Origin: an uncultured Clostridia bacterium
Lineage (GTDB): Bacteria; Bacillota; Clostridia; Christensenellales; CAG-917
Reading direction: 5' to 3'
Length of the DNA stretch: 64,000 nt
NCBI GenBank assembly: GCA_947625225.1
Contig: CANQNQ010000006.1
Location: 1-64,000 of the forward strand
The notes beneath the pieces were generated by a model, which searched no databases, was not told where the DNA came from, and saw only the letters and a program-made list of their open reading frames with translations. Each line of letters begins with the position of its first letter. The stretch's first letter is position 1. This document shows positions 6,615 to 15,395 of the stretch, piece after piece. The translations under genes were made by a program, and so were the position numbers.

Positions 6615-8215
6615 TACTTGTAAGAGGCGATTGGTTTTACATATTGCTGGTGGCTATCGCGGCGTTTTTTATGACGCGCCCGTACCTGTACGCCATACAG
6701 CAGGACAACTACCGCGTCGGCGAGATATTCAAAAGCCGCAGGCTCGGCTTTGTATACCTCATAGATTGGTGCGCGGTGGCGGTGTTCGGCGGCATATGGC
6801 TGCTGTGCTATTTTTTGCAGGCTCGCGCATTCTGGGGATTTGTGTCTGTGTTGTTCTTTTTCATCGCTGAATTCGCAATGTACTTCATGGAGGACTTGCC
6901 CGGGCGCAAAAAGCCGCTGAGATATACAAAACGCGCGGTGAGATGTCTGATATTTGTTACGCTGTCCTCTACGGCGGCGGTGACGGCGGCGTTTGCCGTA
7001 GCCAATGCGCAAGTAAGCTCGGTATATCTGCGCTATCTTGTGCTGTTTGGCTTTCCGCCGGCATATCCTGTGTTGTTTATGATATCTGCGTCCACGATCA
7101 ATGTGTTTGAAAGGCTCAACAACGCGCGCTATATGCGCCGCACCCGCAAGCGCCTCGCCGCACAGCAGGGACTTATAAAGATAGCGATAACGGGCAGCTT
7201 TGGCAAGACGTCGGTAAAGAACTATCTGCACGCCATGCTCGCGCAAAAGTACAACGTGCTGTCCACGCCCGAAAGCTACAACACGCCCATGGGGATATCC
7301 AAGACAGTTAACGGACTGGACGAGACATACGATGTGTTTATCGCGGAATTCGGCGCGCGCAGAACGGGGGACATACGCACGCTGATGCGCATGGTGAGGC
7401 CGCAGTACGCCATACTTACGGGCATAAACCGCCAGCATCTGGAGACCTTCCGCACGGAGGATAACATTGCGCGCGAAAAGTGCCGCATACTCAACCTCGG
7501 GGAGAGCGGTCTTGCCGTCGTGGGCGGCGGCGCAAGGCAGATAGTCGAGCGCAATCTCGAGGGCAAGCGGAACCGCCCCGAAGTGATATATTGCGATCGC
7601 GAGGATGGTTACTACGCGGACAACGTGCGGCTTGGGCAGGCGGGCAGCGCGTTCGATCTGGTGCTGGCGGGCAAGGCGTACGAGGTGCGCACGCTGCTTA
7701 TAGGCAAGCACAACATAGACGACATAGTTATGGCGGCGACGCTGGCGTACGGCATGGGCGTGGAAGTGCCGTTTATACTTGACGCCATAGAGAAGCTGGA
7801 GCCTGTGCCTCATCGCATGGAGCTGCTGCACGGAAACGGCGTCACTATAATAGACGACAGCTTCAACTCCAATCCCGACGGCGCGGCGGCGGCTCTGGAC
7901 ACGTTGGCTTTGTTCGATATGCGCAAGGTGGTGCTCACCCCGGGGCTGGTGGAGCTTGGCGGCAGCGAGAGGGAAGAGAACTTCAAACTGGGCGTGCATA
8001 TGGGACAAGTCGCCGACCTCGTTTTGCTTGTGGGCGCAAAGCGCACGGATCCCATACGGCGGGGACTTGCAGAGAGCGGCTTCCACGGGGAGATACACAT
8101 CTACGACAGCCTTTCAGACGCCGAGGAGGATTTCAAAAACAGATTGCGCGTGGGCGACGCGCTGCTTATCTTAAATGACTTGCCCGACATTTATGACGAA
8201 AAATATATAAAATAG
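6611..8215 (+). CDS. murF: MurF-type ligase with N-terminal membrane domain
   Basis: A Mur ligase of 534 residues. About 1-175 hold five or six hydrophobic helices; from about 190 comes a Mur ligase core with P-loop ITGSFGKTSVKN, the N-[ST]P motif in ESYNTPMGIS, the DDSFNSNPDG substrate-binding motif and the C-terminal domain. MurF adds D-Ala-D-Ala to UDP-MurNAc-tripeptide. Membrane-anchored MurF proteins occur in many Clostridia, and no murF is present in the dcw cluster at 29-42 kb, so this is probably the functional gene. It overlaps the hydrolase stop as ATGA. Confidence 0.85.
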   Translation: MILVRGDWFYILLVAIAAFFMTRPYLYAIQQDNYRVGEIFKSRRLGFVYLIDWCAVAVFGGIWLLCYFLQARAFWGFVSVLFFFIAEFAMYFMEDLPGRKKPLRYTKRAVRCLIFVTLSSTAAVTAAFAVANAQVSSVYLRYLVLFGFPPAYPVLFMISASTINVFERLNNARYMRRTRKRLAAQQGLIKIAITGSFGKTSVKNYLHAMLAQKYNVLSTPESYNTPMGISKTVNGLDETYDVFIAEFGARRTGDIRTLMRMVRPQYAILTGINRQHLETFRTEDNIAREKCRILNLGESGLAVVGGGARQIVERNLEGKRNRPEVIYCDREDGYYADNVRLGQAGSAFDLVLAGKAYEVRTLLIGKHNIDDIVMAATLAYGMGVEVPFILDAIEKLEPVPHRMELLHGNGVTIIDDSFNSNPDGAAAALDTLALFDMRKVVLTPGLVELGGSEREENFKLGVHMGQVADLVLLVGAKRTDPIRRGLAESGFHGEIHIYDSLSDAEEDFKNRLRVGDALLILNDLPDIYDEKYIK

Positions 8216-8245
8216 CTGTCTCAAAACGCTATAAAATGCAAGACA

Positions 8246-8290
8246 AGTATTCCAAATTGCGACAAAAGCGGGAATACTTTTCTTATTTTC
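8246..8290 (+). terminator. Terminator-like AT-rich hairpin after murF
   Basis: AAGTATTCC and GGGAATACTT pair across a 16-base loop, followed by TTTCTTATTTT. The 5' arm shares AGTATTCCAAATTG with 27401-27414. Confidence 0.6.
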
Positions 8291-8309
8291 CGCTTATTTT
8301 GTAATACTT

Positions 8310-8338
8310 TTGCAAATGCGTAACCTTGCGCGCATACT
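8310..8338 (+). promoter_or_regulatory. Probable ddl promoter
   Basis: TTGCAA at 8310-8315, 17-base spacer, CATACT at 8333-8338, giving a leader of about 20 bases that retains the ribosome site GAGG. Confidence 0.55.
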
Positions 8339-8364
8339 CCGCATAAATTGAGTGCGAGGTGAAT

Positions 8365-9486
8365 ATGCGCAGGAAAGTTGCAGTGTTTTTCGGCGGCAGA
8401 TCACTTGAGAGTGACATCTCAACGATCACCGCAATGCAGGTGCTCAGGCACATCGACAGAAGCAAATTTATTGTGGAGCCGACGTTTATGTACGAGGGGG
8501 GATTTTACGTCAAGGGCGTGGACGACCTCGCCTCATTCAAGGCGTTCGACCCCGCCTTGCATATGCGCGTCATATTGGCAGACGGCGCGCTCAACTCCGT
8601 AAAGCGCGGACGCATAAGGGAATATTTCAAGCCCGACGTCGCGCTGGTGTGCTGCCATGGCGGAGAGGGCGAAAACGGCGTGTTGCAGGGGCTGTTGGAG
8701 TATAACGGCATTCCGTCTGCTTCGTCCTCGCTTGCCGCGTCGGCTTACACCATGGACAAACTGACTTCAAAGAGGCTGTTTGACGCGCTGGGATTGCCCA
8801 TTTTGCCTTATATCCCGCTTTCCTCGGAGGACGTAAACGGCGACATGGAGGGCGTGCTGGACAGGCTGGAGGAGAAGTTGGGCTATCCCGTGATAGTCAA
8901 GCCCGCGTCGCTGGGCAGCTCCATAGGCATTGGCGCCGCAAACGACCGCTCCGAACTTAAATTTGCGCTGGAAGTGTCCTCCAAATTTGACAGGAGACTG
9001 CTTGCGGAAAGGATGCTGGTGGACTTCAAAGAGGTCAATTGCGCCGCCTTTCGCGACCGAGACAGGATAATCGTATCCTCCACCGAACAGCCCGTCTCGG
9101 CAGGCGCGTTTTTGAGCTTTGACGACAAATATATGTCCGGCGGCAAGCTGAGCGAGGCGGGACGCATAATGCCTGCTGATATAGGCGTGGAGCTCAACGA
9201 ACGCGTAAGGCAGACCACGCGATATATCTACGAGGCGCTGGAGCTTGGCGGGGTAGCGCGCGTAGACTACCTTGTCGACGGCGACAGACTGTACGTCAAC
9301 GAGATTAACACCGTCCCCGGTTCCTTGGCGTTTTATCTGTTTGAGGAGGGCGGCATTGACTTTGCGTCCCTCATCACGTCGCTTATATCAAACGCCTGCG
9401 ACTATCAGGCGCTGCACAGGACGCTAAAGACCTTCCGCACGCAGGTGCTCAGCCGCTTTTCGGGCGGATTCAAGTTGAAAAAGTAG
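8365..9486 (+). CDS. ddl: D-alanine--D-alanine ligase
   Basis: An ATP-grasp ligase of 373 residues that makes the D-Ala-D-Ala dipeptide used by MurF. The N-terminal FFGGRSLESDIS, the CCHGGEGENG loop, VKPASLGSSIGI and the metal-binding NEINTVPGS are all present. The start is the ATG at 8365 with GAGG upstream; a GTG at 8359 is also possible. It lies directly after murF but behind a terminator-like hairpin and its own promoter. Confidence 0.95.
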   Translation: MRRKVAVFFGGRSLESDISTITAMQVLRHIDRSKFIVEPTFMYEGGFYVKGVDDLASFKAFDPALHMRVILADGALNSVKRGRIREYFKPDVALVCCHGGEGENGVLQGLLEYNGIPSASSSLAASAYTMDKLTSKRLFDALGLPILPYIPLSSEDVNGDMEGVLDRLEEKLGYPVIVKPASLGSSIGIGAANDRSELKFALEVSSKFDRRLLAERMLVDFKEVNCAAFRDRDRIIVSSTEQPVSAGAFLSFDDKYMSGGKLSEAGRIMPADIGVELNERVRQTTRYIYEALELGGVARVDYLVDGDRLYVNEINTVPGSLAFYLFEEGGIDFASLITSLISNACDYQALHRTLKTFRTQVLSRFSGGFKLKK

Positions 9487-9534
9487 GATTTTATACATTA
9501 TTCATACATTTGTCGATTTCCACGCGCAATATCA

Positions 9535-9572
9535 AAAAGTCTGTCGGGCGCTTTTTTGCTCGGCGGACTTTT
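9535..9572 (+). terminator. Hairpin terminator after ddl
   Basis: AAAAGTCTGTCGGGCG pairs over about 15 bp, with wobbles, with GCTCGGCGGACTTTT. The U-rich 3' arm is consistent with a bidirectional terminator. Confidence 0.65.
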
Positions 9573-9654
9573 CGACGGATTAGATTTACGATTACCCCAT
9601 ACGGTATATGAAACATTAAGATTTTTTCATAATTGGATATTTTGAATATTTATA

Positions 9655-9683
9655 TTGCCTTTGAGGCGGTTTTGATGTATAAT
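9655..9683 (+). promoter_or_regulatory. Orphan SigA-like promoter
   Basis: TTGCCT at 9655-9660, 17-base spacer, TATAAT at 9678-9683. No coding gene lies downstream on this strand. Confidence 0.5.
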
Positions 9684-9789
9684 TTGTCACTGTTGGGGGC
9701 GGAGTAGCATTTTTATGCATTTTCATTCCAAAGCCGCCAACGCCGCACATTGAACAATATAATATGAAAAATACGATCTTTTGCAGGAT

Positions 9790-10659
9790 TCAGTTCATGT
9801 CGTATTTTCCGCCCTCTACGGTCACAAGACCGCGATATATCTCGTTGAGATGTATCACGATTGTGCGCTCGGACAGGTTGCTGTGCAGTATGTCGCTCAG
9901 CCCCAGCATCAGTTCCGCTGTGGAGTCCTCGCGTTCGGGCTTGGGCGCTTCCGTCAGCAGCAGAACGTTTTGGCTCTTTTTGGGTGAAACGGCAATTTGA
10001 TCCTTGTAATTTGTGTAAAATTCAAGGGAGATATAGCCCGGGTCGTTGTCCTTGTCAAAATCTATCAACACACGCTTTGTGCGCAGGTTCAGCTTGATCT
10101 TGAGGGGGGCGTCCTCTGTGAGGAAAAAGTCCGCGCCCATGTACATTCCGCCGCCATCCTTTGCGACGGTGTACTTCAAATCGGATTTGAGAGTGCCGTT
10201 CTGATTGTAGCCGTGCGCGTCGCGGTAGGGGCCGGTGACCTTCACCCAATTGGCGCGGTCGGTGCAGCCAAGCGCCGCGGATATGATGATGAATACCGCG
10301 CCCAGCGCCATGATTGCCAGCGCGATGTTGGACAGCGAAAAGATGGAGGAGATATCCTTTTTGGTGCGGTAGGTGTTGGCGATATGCTCATTGTCGTTGG
10401 GAACAAGCAAAAAGCGCTGTATCAGCTTTTTTGCGACGTTTGCCAACGCCACGCAGAACGCCGCCATCAACAGCGCAAGCCCAAATATGACAAGCGCCAC
10501 CATTGCGGAGGAAAATGCGTCCACAGAGGCGCCGAAATACACCAGCAGCGCCATCGAAAGCGCCGCGCATCCCAGCGCGACAAGCAGGATGAGCGCCAGC
10601 AAAACGCCGTACCCGACACGTTTGGATTGAGACTGATCTTTCAAAGATGTGTTTTTCAT
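9790..10659 (-). CDS. Membrane protein with extracytoplasmic C-terminal domain, unknown
   Basis: A 289-residue protein not recognised. Three hydrophobic segments lie near 17-42, 49-75 and 108-132; the remaining 150 residues would be outside the membrane and look beta-rich. The start at 10659 is chosen because a good promoter ends six bases upstream; a longer frame to 10788 would cover that promoter. No function can be inferred from the neighbours. Confidence 0.7.
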   Translation of the reverse strand: MKNTSLKDQSQSKRVGYGVLLALILLVALGCAALSMALLVYFGASVDAFSSAMVALVIFGLALLMAAFCVALANVAKKLIQRFLLVPNDNEHIANTYRTKKDISSIFSLSNIALAIMALGAVFIIISAALGCTDRANWVKVTGPYRDAHGYNQNGTLKSDLKYTVAKDGGGMYMGADFFLTEDAPLKIKLNLRTKRVLIDFDKDNDPGYISLEFYTNYKDQIAVSPKKSQNVLLLTEAPKPEREDSTAELMLGLSDILHSNLSERTIVIHLNEIYRGLVTVEGGKYDMN

Positions 10660-10694
10660 GTCTCTATTATACGAAATCGCGCGCCCAAAGTCAA
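10660..10694 (-). promoter_or_regulatory. SigA-type promoter for a predicted leaderless mRNA
   Basis: On the minus strand TTGACT (10694-10689), 17 bases, TATAAT (10671-10666), then six bases AGAGAC and ATG at 10659. There is no Shine-Dalgarno. Spacing is the same as at nadD, rqcH, the phosphoesterase and rnhA. Confidence 0.85.
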
Positions 10695-10824
10695 TGCCAA
10701 ATGCATTTATGCCGTTCTTAAATGCGGCGGGGCAGCATACATTTTGGATATAGACCAAATTCGCGCTACGTCCGCAAAATATGCGCATTTTCGCGCCTAA
10801 AGGGGTCTATAATCGAGGTGTAAG

Positions 10825-11667
10825 GTGTTTTTGACGGTAAAGAGGCGCAACATTGTCATCGTGCTTGCGGTGGCGATAGTCGCGGCGGTGCTCATGTCCG
10901 CCGTGGGAGCGACGTCCACCGCGGCTGTGTTCTTTGGCAAGAGCACGCGCAAGATACCCGTTTACGGAGTCGCCGTTGAGGGTGAGGACAAGGTGATAGC
11001 GCTTACCTTCGACGCCGCGTGGGGCGCGGACAAGACGCAGGGCATACTTGACGTCATGGCGCAGTACGACGCAAAGGGCACGTTCTTTTTGGTGGGCTTC
11101 TGGATAGACAAGTTCGAGCAGCAGACCAAAGCCATTGCCGACGCGGGCTTCGACATAGGCAACCACTCCCGCAATCACCTCAATATGCCCAAGCTGGACA
11201 GCGAGGAGATACGCGCCGAGATAGACTACGTCAACGACAGAGTAAGGCAACTTACCGGCGTCACGCCAACATATTTCAGGGCGCCGTTTGGGGACTACAA
11301 CGACAGACTGCTCACCGTCGTGGAGGAGCAGGGCATGGTGGGTGTGCAGTGGTCCATAGACAGCCTGGATTGGAAGGGGCTGAGCGCAAAACAGATATAC
11401 GAGAGGGTCGTACCCAAGGCGAAGAGCGGCGACATAGTGCTGTTTCACAACAACAGCGACCACATCCTCGACGCGCTGCCCATGGTGCTGACGGGGCTTA
11501 GGGCAAACGGATTCAGATTTGTCCCTTTGCACGAGCTGGTGTTGACAGGCGGCTACACCGTGGACAACAACGGCATACAACATCCCGCAAATCAGGCGGG
11601 CAACAAAGTAAACAAAGCGGCAACCGCCGCAAATCAAATAAAGCGCATTTGCGCGGAGGAACAATGA
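10825..11667 (+). CDS. Polysaccharide deacetylase, PdaB-like
   Basis: A 280-residue carbohydrate esterase family 4 protein. Residues 9-33 form a signal or anchor helix. The catalytic region shows LTFDAAWG (the PdaB form of TFDDG), the zinc-binding HSRNH and RAPFGDY. PdaB-type enzymes act on peptidoglycan or cortex during sporulation, which suits this genome; the assignment to PdaB rather than another deacetylase is inference. It starts with GTG after GAGGTG and overlaps the next gene as ATGA. Confidence 0.85.
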   Translation: MFLTVKRRNIVIVLAVAIVAAVLMSAVGATSTAAVFFGKSTRKIPVYGVAVEGEDKVIALTFDAAWGADKTQGILDVMAQYDAKGTFFLVGFWIDKFEQQTKAIADAGFDIGNHSRNHLNMPKLDSEEIRAEIDYVNDRVRQLTGVTPTYFRAPFGDYNDRLLTVVEEQGMVGVQWSIDSLDWKGLSAKQIYERVVPKAKSGDIVLFHNNSDHILDALPMVLTGLRANGFRFVPLHELVLTGGYTVDNNGIQHPANQAGNKVNKAATAANQIKRICAEEQ

Positions 11668-12287
11668 GTTACGAACAGATGCAGAACAACAAAGTGTTCA
11701 TCACAGGCACTGTCGCGAGTACCCCGGAGTACTCACATTCGATGATGGGCGAGGGCTTTTACGACTTCACGGTCGCGGTCAAGCGCCTCAGCGGGCAAGA
11801 CGACGTCATCCCGCTCACCATATCCGAGCGACTTATGGACGGCGTAGACTTCTCCGTAGGCACGCTTATTGCCATCAACGGACAGTTGAGAAGCTACAAC
11901 AAGCTGGTCGGCGACAAGAGCAAACTGGTGCTGCGCGTGTTTGTGCGCGAGCTTGCCGAGGCAGACGAGCAGTCTCCCAACACGATAGAGCTGGAGGGCT
12001 TTGTGTGCAAGCCGCCCATATATCGTCAGACCCCGTTCAAGCGCGAGATAGCGGACATTCTGGTCGCCGTCAATCGCGCCTACAACAAGTCCGACTACAT
12101 CCCCTGCATAGCCTGGGGCAGGAACGCGCGCTTCGCGGGCAATTTCACCGTGGGAGACAAGGTGCACCTCATCGGGCGCATACAATCCCGCGTGTACCAA
12201 AAACAGTTGGCGGACGGCGTCGTTGAGGACAGAGTGGCGTACGAGGTGTCCATATCCAAGCTGGATCTCATCAAGCCGGAAGAGTAA
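11664..12287 (+). CDS. Single-stranded DNA-binding-like protein with two OB-type halves
   Basis: A 207-residue protein. The first half (about 5-105, NKVFITGTVASTPEYSH) and second half (about 107-205, NTIELEGFVCKPPIYR ... IPCIAWGRNARF ... VHLIGRIQSR) each look like an SSB-type OB fold, the second more like classical SSB. The acidic C-terminal tail of true SSB is missing, so it is probably not the main SSB. GGAGGA precedes an ATG that overlaps the deacetylase stop, so the two are co-translated. Confidence 0.75.
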   Translation: MSYEQMQNNKVFITGTVASTPEYSHSMMGEGFYDFTVAVKRLSGQDDVIPLTISERLMDGVDFSVGTLIAINGQLRSYNKLVGDKSKLVLRVFVRELAEADEQSPNTIELEGFVCKPPIYRQTPFKREIADILVAVNRAYNKSDYIPCIAWGRNARFAGNFTVGDKVHLIGRIQSRVYQKQLADGVVEDRVAYEVSISKLDLIKPEE

Positions 12288-12305
12288 CGTATTATGGTTT
12301 CACTT

Positions 12306-12350
12306 ACGCTCGTTTGGGGACGTCGAACGCGCCTCGGACGAGCGTTTTTT
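12306..12350 (+). terminator. Intrinsic terminator
   Basis: ACGCTCGT pairs with ACGAGCGT over a 24-base loop, followed by TTTTTT. Ends the deacetylase-SSB unit. Confidence 0.8.
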
Positions 12351-12501
12351 GTGCCGAAAAATATAACAATATACTTTGCTGCCCTTAAATTTTTAAGGAC
12401 AAAACGCAAGGAATATGCAAATTTTTCAAGTCAGGTGCGCATTTTGGCGCAAAATTTGTCTTGATTTTCTATCTAGCGCGCATTCAAGTTTTATCTTTCT
12501 A

Positions 12502-12530
12502 TTGTAAAATACAAAAATATGTTGTATAAT
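12502..12530 (+). promoter_or_regulatory. SigA-type promoter for the GH36-yggS unit
   Basis: TTGTAA at 12502-12507, 17-base AT-rich spacer, TATAAT at 12525-12530. Confidence 0.75.
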
Positions 12531-12569
12531 GACATAAATAATGGATAAATATCGCTTAAAAGGAGCAAT

Positions 12570-14267
12570 ATGGACATCAAAGATTATACACTGAAACTCA
12601 GCTATTCCGTGGGCGGAAAACAAGTAAATTGCGAGGTGGAGGCGTCTCAACTCAGCGGCGGCTACAGCGACGGCACAGTGTCCATAGCGGACAGATGCGA
12701 GCGCGAGGGCGTGCGCCTCGTCATGCGCGCCAACAAGCCTATAGACCTGCTTGAAGCAAAGCTGGTCTACTCCCACGCATACGACGGCGACGAGCTGTTT
12801 TTTGCCAACGGCTATCAGAGCTGGACTGTCTCCCGCGAATACGGCAGGGGGGACAGACAACTTGGGCTGAGGTCTGTGTGCAAACTGCCCGGCGTGGCGC
12901 GCACATTTGCGGGCGCCAGCGGAGACTACCACTTCACGCAGTACGGCAAGCTGTTGTACCACAGTTTTACCTATACCTATCTGCGCAAAGGCGGCACGGT
13001 GGAGCTGTTCGGCTCCCTCAACGAGCGCACGGGTTATACGATCTTTTACGCGGATATGCGCGAGGACGTGTTCGCCATCGTCAAGGATGTGGATGGGCTG
13101 CAGCTTGAGGGCGAATACGAGCTGTTTGACGTGGCGCGCTTTGTGGGCGACTACGACAGCGCGTTCGACCAGTACTTTGCCGCGCTTCCTCAAAAGCACA
13201 CGGGCAGGGTGAAGCACCTTGCGGGTTACACCAGCTGGTACAACTACTATCAGAAGATAAACGAAAAGATAATCCTGCGCGACCTCGAGGGCTTGCGCAG
13301 AGCGGGTGATGACGCCAACATCTTCCAGATAGACGACGGCTACGAAACCAAGATAGGCGATTGGGAGCTGGATGAGAAAAAATTCCCCAACGGCATGGCG
13401 TGCATTGTGGACAAGATACACGCGCAGGGGCTTATGGCGGGTCTGTGGGTGGCGCCGTTTGCGTCCCAATTTTCCGCAAAGCTCAATCAGGAGCACCGCG
13501 ATTGGCTCATTCCGGGCAAAAACGGCAAGCCGTTGGTAAGCGGCATAGCGTGGGGCGGCTTCTACGCGTTGGACTTTGAGAAGGAGGAGGTGCGCGAGTA
13601 TATCCGCGCCATATTCCGCAAGGTGTTTGAGGAGTGGGGCTTCGATATGGTAAAGCTTGACTTCCTCTACGCCACCGCCATATATCCGCGCAACGGCAAG
13701 ACGCGCGGCCAGCTGATGTGCGAGGCGATGGACTTTTTGAGGGAGTGCTGCGGCGACAAGATCATTTTGGGCTGCGGCGTGCCTCTCGGCCCCGCGTTCG
13801 GCGTGGTGGACGCCTGCCGTATAGGCTGCGACGCGGAGACCTCGTTTGCGGACAAGTTTTACGTGGCGATCACCAATCAGGAGATCGTATCCACCAAAAA
13901 CGCCATCAACGACACCATATTCCGCCGTCATCTCACGCGCATATTCGCAAACGATCCCGACGTGTTCTTCTTAAGAAACGGCGGCTTCAAGCCCGCGAAG
14001 TATACCATGCAGCAAAAGCGCCTGTTGGCAAAGATCAACCACGTCTTTGGCGACGTGCTGTTTGTCAGCGACGATATAGGCGAGTACGACGAGGAGAGGC
14101 TTAACATACTTCTCGATTCGTACAAACCGTTTGACGGCAGGGTGATCTCCGCCGAGTACATAGACAAAAACGCCATAGAGATAGTATACGAGCAGGGCGG
14201 CAATTTGCACACGCTGGCGTTCGACACCGTCACCGGCGAGGATCTGCTTGAAAAAGGCAGGATATGA
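12570..14267 (+). CDS. Alpha-galactosidase-like glycoside hydrolase (GH36, clan GH-D)
   Basis: A 565-residue cytoplasmic enzyme without a signal peptide. A beta-rich N-terminal domain (1-220) precedes a TIM barrel with FQIDDGYE, the nucleophile motif MVKLDFLYA and a later DACRIGCDAE carrying the likely acid/base, as in GH36. Substrate (alpha-galactoside or another alpha-glycoside) cannot be fixed. AAAGGAG precedes the ATG. It is the only carbohydrate-degrading enzyme in the window and overlaps yggS as ATGA, an unusual partner. Confidence 0.85.
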   Translation: MDIKDYTLKLSYSVGGKQVNCEVEASQLSGGYSDGTVSIADRCEREGVRLVMRANKPIDLLEAKLVYSHAYDGDELFFANGYQSWTVSREYGRGDRQLGLRSVCKLPGVARTFAGASGDYHFTQYGKLLYHSFTYTYLRKGGTVELFGSLNERTGYTIFYADMREDVFAIVKDVDGLQLEGEYELFDVARFVGDYDSAFDQYFAALPQKHTGRVKHLAGYTSWYNYYQKINEKIILRDLEGLRRAGDDANIFQIDDGYETKIGDWELDEKKFPNGMACIVDKIHAQGLMAGLWVAPFASQFSAKLNQEHRDWLIPGKNGKPLVSGIAWGGFYALDFEKEEVREYIRAIFRKVFEEWGFDMVKLDFLYATAIYPRNGKTRGQLMCEAMDFLRECCGDKIILGCGVPLGPAFGVVDACRIGCDAETSFADKFYVAITNQEIVSTKNAINDTIFRRHLTRIFANDPDVFFLRNGGFKPAKYTMQQKRLLAKINHVFGDVLFVSDDIGEYDEERLNILLDSYKPFDGRVISAEYIDKNAIEIVYEQGGNLHTLAFDTVTGEDLLEKGRI

Positions 14268-14950
14268 TAGACAGCAGGGGCATTGCGGAGCTTTGCCGCG
14301 CCATAGCCGATTGCGGAAGGAGCGTGACCATAGTCGCCGCAAGCAAAACAAGACCCATAGAGGAGTTGCGCGCGCTGAGCGAAATTATGCCCGAGGCGGT
14401 TTTCGGCGAAAACAGAGTGCAGGAGCTACTGTCCAAATACGACCCCGCGCTGAAGTGGCACTTTATAGGCAGGCTTCAGACCAACAAGGTGAAGTATATC
14501 GTGGACAAGGTGCAGCTTATCCACTCGTTGGACAGGCTTCCGTTGGCGGCGGAAATTGACAGACAGGCTGCAAAAACAGGCAAAATACAGGACTGCCTTG
14601 TGGAAGTCAATGTCGGCGGCGAACCTGAAAAGGGCGGAGTTTCACCTGAAGAGCTGTCGGATATGCTGGACGCGTTGGGGCAGTTTGAGCATATACGCGT
14701 GCGCGGACTGATGACAGTCATGCCCAATCTTGGCGAGGGCGAGGCGCTTGACGCGCTGTATCAAAAGTTGCAGCGGCTTTACCGGCACGAAATGGACGTA
14801 AAGCGCCCCAATGTTGCCATGGAAATTCTTTCCGCCGGCATGAGCGGCGACTACAAGACCGCGCTGAGATACGGCTCAAATATGCTTAGGCCGGGCAGGG
14901 CGATATTCGGCGAGCGGGCATACGCGACAAGCGATATAAGCGACAAGTAA
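14264..14950 (+). CDS. yggS: YggS-family pyridoxal-phosphate homeostasis protein
   Basis: A 228-residue PLP-binding TIM-barrel protein (YggS/YlmE/PROSC). The lysine that binds PLP is in VAASKTR, and FGENRVQEL, WHFIGRLQTNKVKY and the C-terminal MSGDYKTALRYGSNMLRPGRAIFG parts match the family. It controls free PLP rather than catalysing a reaction. It heads the canonical ylmE-sepF-lspA-rluD order of Firmicutes. Confidence 0.95.
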   Translation: MIDSRGIAELCRAIADCGRSVTIVAASKTRPIEELRALSEIMPEAVFGENRVQELLSKYDPALKWHFIGRLQTNKVKYIVDKVQLIHSLDRLPLAAEIDRQAAKTGKIQDCLVEVNVGGEPEKGGVSPEELSDMLDALGQFEHIRVRGLMTVMPNLGEGEALDALYQKLQRLYRHEMDVKRPNVAMEILSAGMSGDYKTALRYGSNMLRPGRAIFGERAYATSDISDK

Positions 14951-14983
14951 AATATAAGTCCCCATTTGCGGGCAGGAGAAAAT

Positions 14984-15388
14984 ATGGACGAAAGAAATTG
15001 GCAGGACGCGCGTTACGGCGCACAATACGGCAGGCAGAGCGCCCCGTATCAGCAACAGTATGCGCCAAATATCAATAACAATCAGAATGCGCAGAGCTAC
15101 GCGCCCTATGGCGGCGGGTATCAACAGCCGCGTCAGAGCGGCGTGGTGATCAACTCGCCCAAGACGTACGAGGACGTGCAGAGGCTTATTGACCACCTCA
15201 AACTGAGGGAGCAGGTCATTGTGGATTTTTCAAACGTAGACCAACAGTCTGTATATCGCATCCTCGATTTTATGAGCGGAGCGATATATGCGCTGGGCGG
15301 CAGCATACAGCCCATACACAAAAACATCTTTTTGTTTGCGCCCGCGGGCGTTACAATAACCATACCCCCGCAGTTCAACAGGAAATGA
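14984..15388 (+). CDS. sepF: SepF, FtsZ-bundling division protein, with a Tyr/Gln/Asn-rich N-terminus
   Basis: A 134-residue protein. The SepF core lies at about 53-132 (VVINSPKTYEDVQRLIDHLKLREQVIVDFSN, DFMSGAIYALGGSIQ), which bundles FtsZ at the inner membrane. Residues 1-50 hold seven Tyr and many Gln and Asn; the short amphipathic membrane-binding helix found at the N-terminus of B. subtilis SepF is not evident. AGGAGA precedes the ATG at 14984; upstream in-frame codons would absorb that ribosome site. Confidence 0.92.
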   Translation: MDERNWQDARYGAQYGRQSAPYQQQYAPNINNNQNAQSYAPYGGGYQQPRQSGVVINSPKTYEDVQRLIDHLKLREQVIVDFSNVDQQSVYRILDFMSGAIYALGGSIQPIHKNIFLFAPAGVTITIPPQFNRK

Positions 15389-15395
15389 CTTCAAA

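Larger units (their letters stand above)
9487..9789. other. Intergenic region with hairpin, orphan promoter and possible small RNA
   Basis: No protein gene. A strong hairpin (9535-9572) follows ddl. A SigA-like promoter at 9655-9683 points right, but no plus-strand gene starts for over 1 kb. Just downstream, GTTGGGGGCGG can pair with CCGCCAAC across about 31 bases. The region may encode a small RNA running antisense into the 3' end of the next gene. Confidence 0.4.

Noticed and set aside
6536-8098. 520-codon minus-strand open frame opposite murF
   Set aside because: Antisense shadow; low-quality composition and full overlap with a motif-rich gene.
9692-9745. Manganese (yybP-ykoY) riboswitch resemblance (GGAGTAGC, CCAACG)
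   Set aside because: Only two short motifs agree, the helices do not fit and no exporter gene follows.
12426-13931. 501-codon minus-strand open frame opposite the GH36 gene
   Set aside because: Antisense shadow of a clear glycosidase; Arg/His/Val-rich composition, no motif, no ribosome site.
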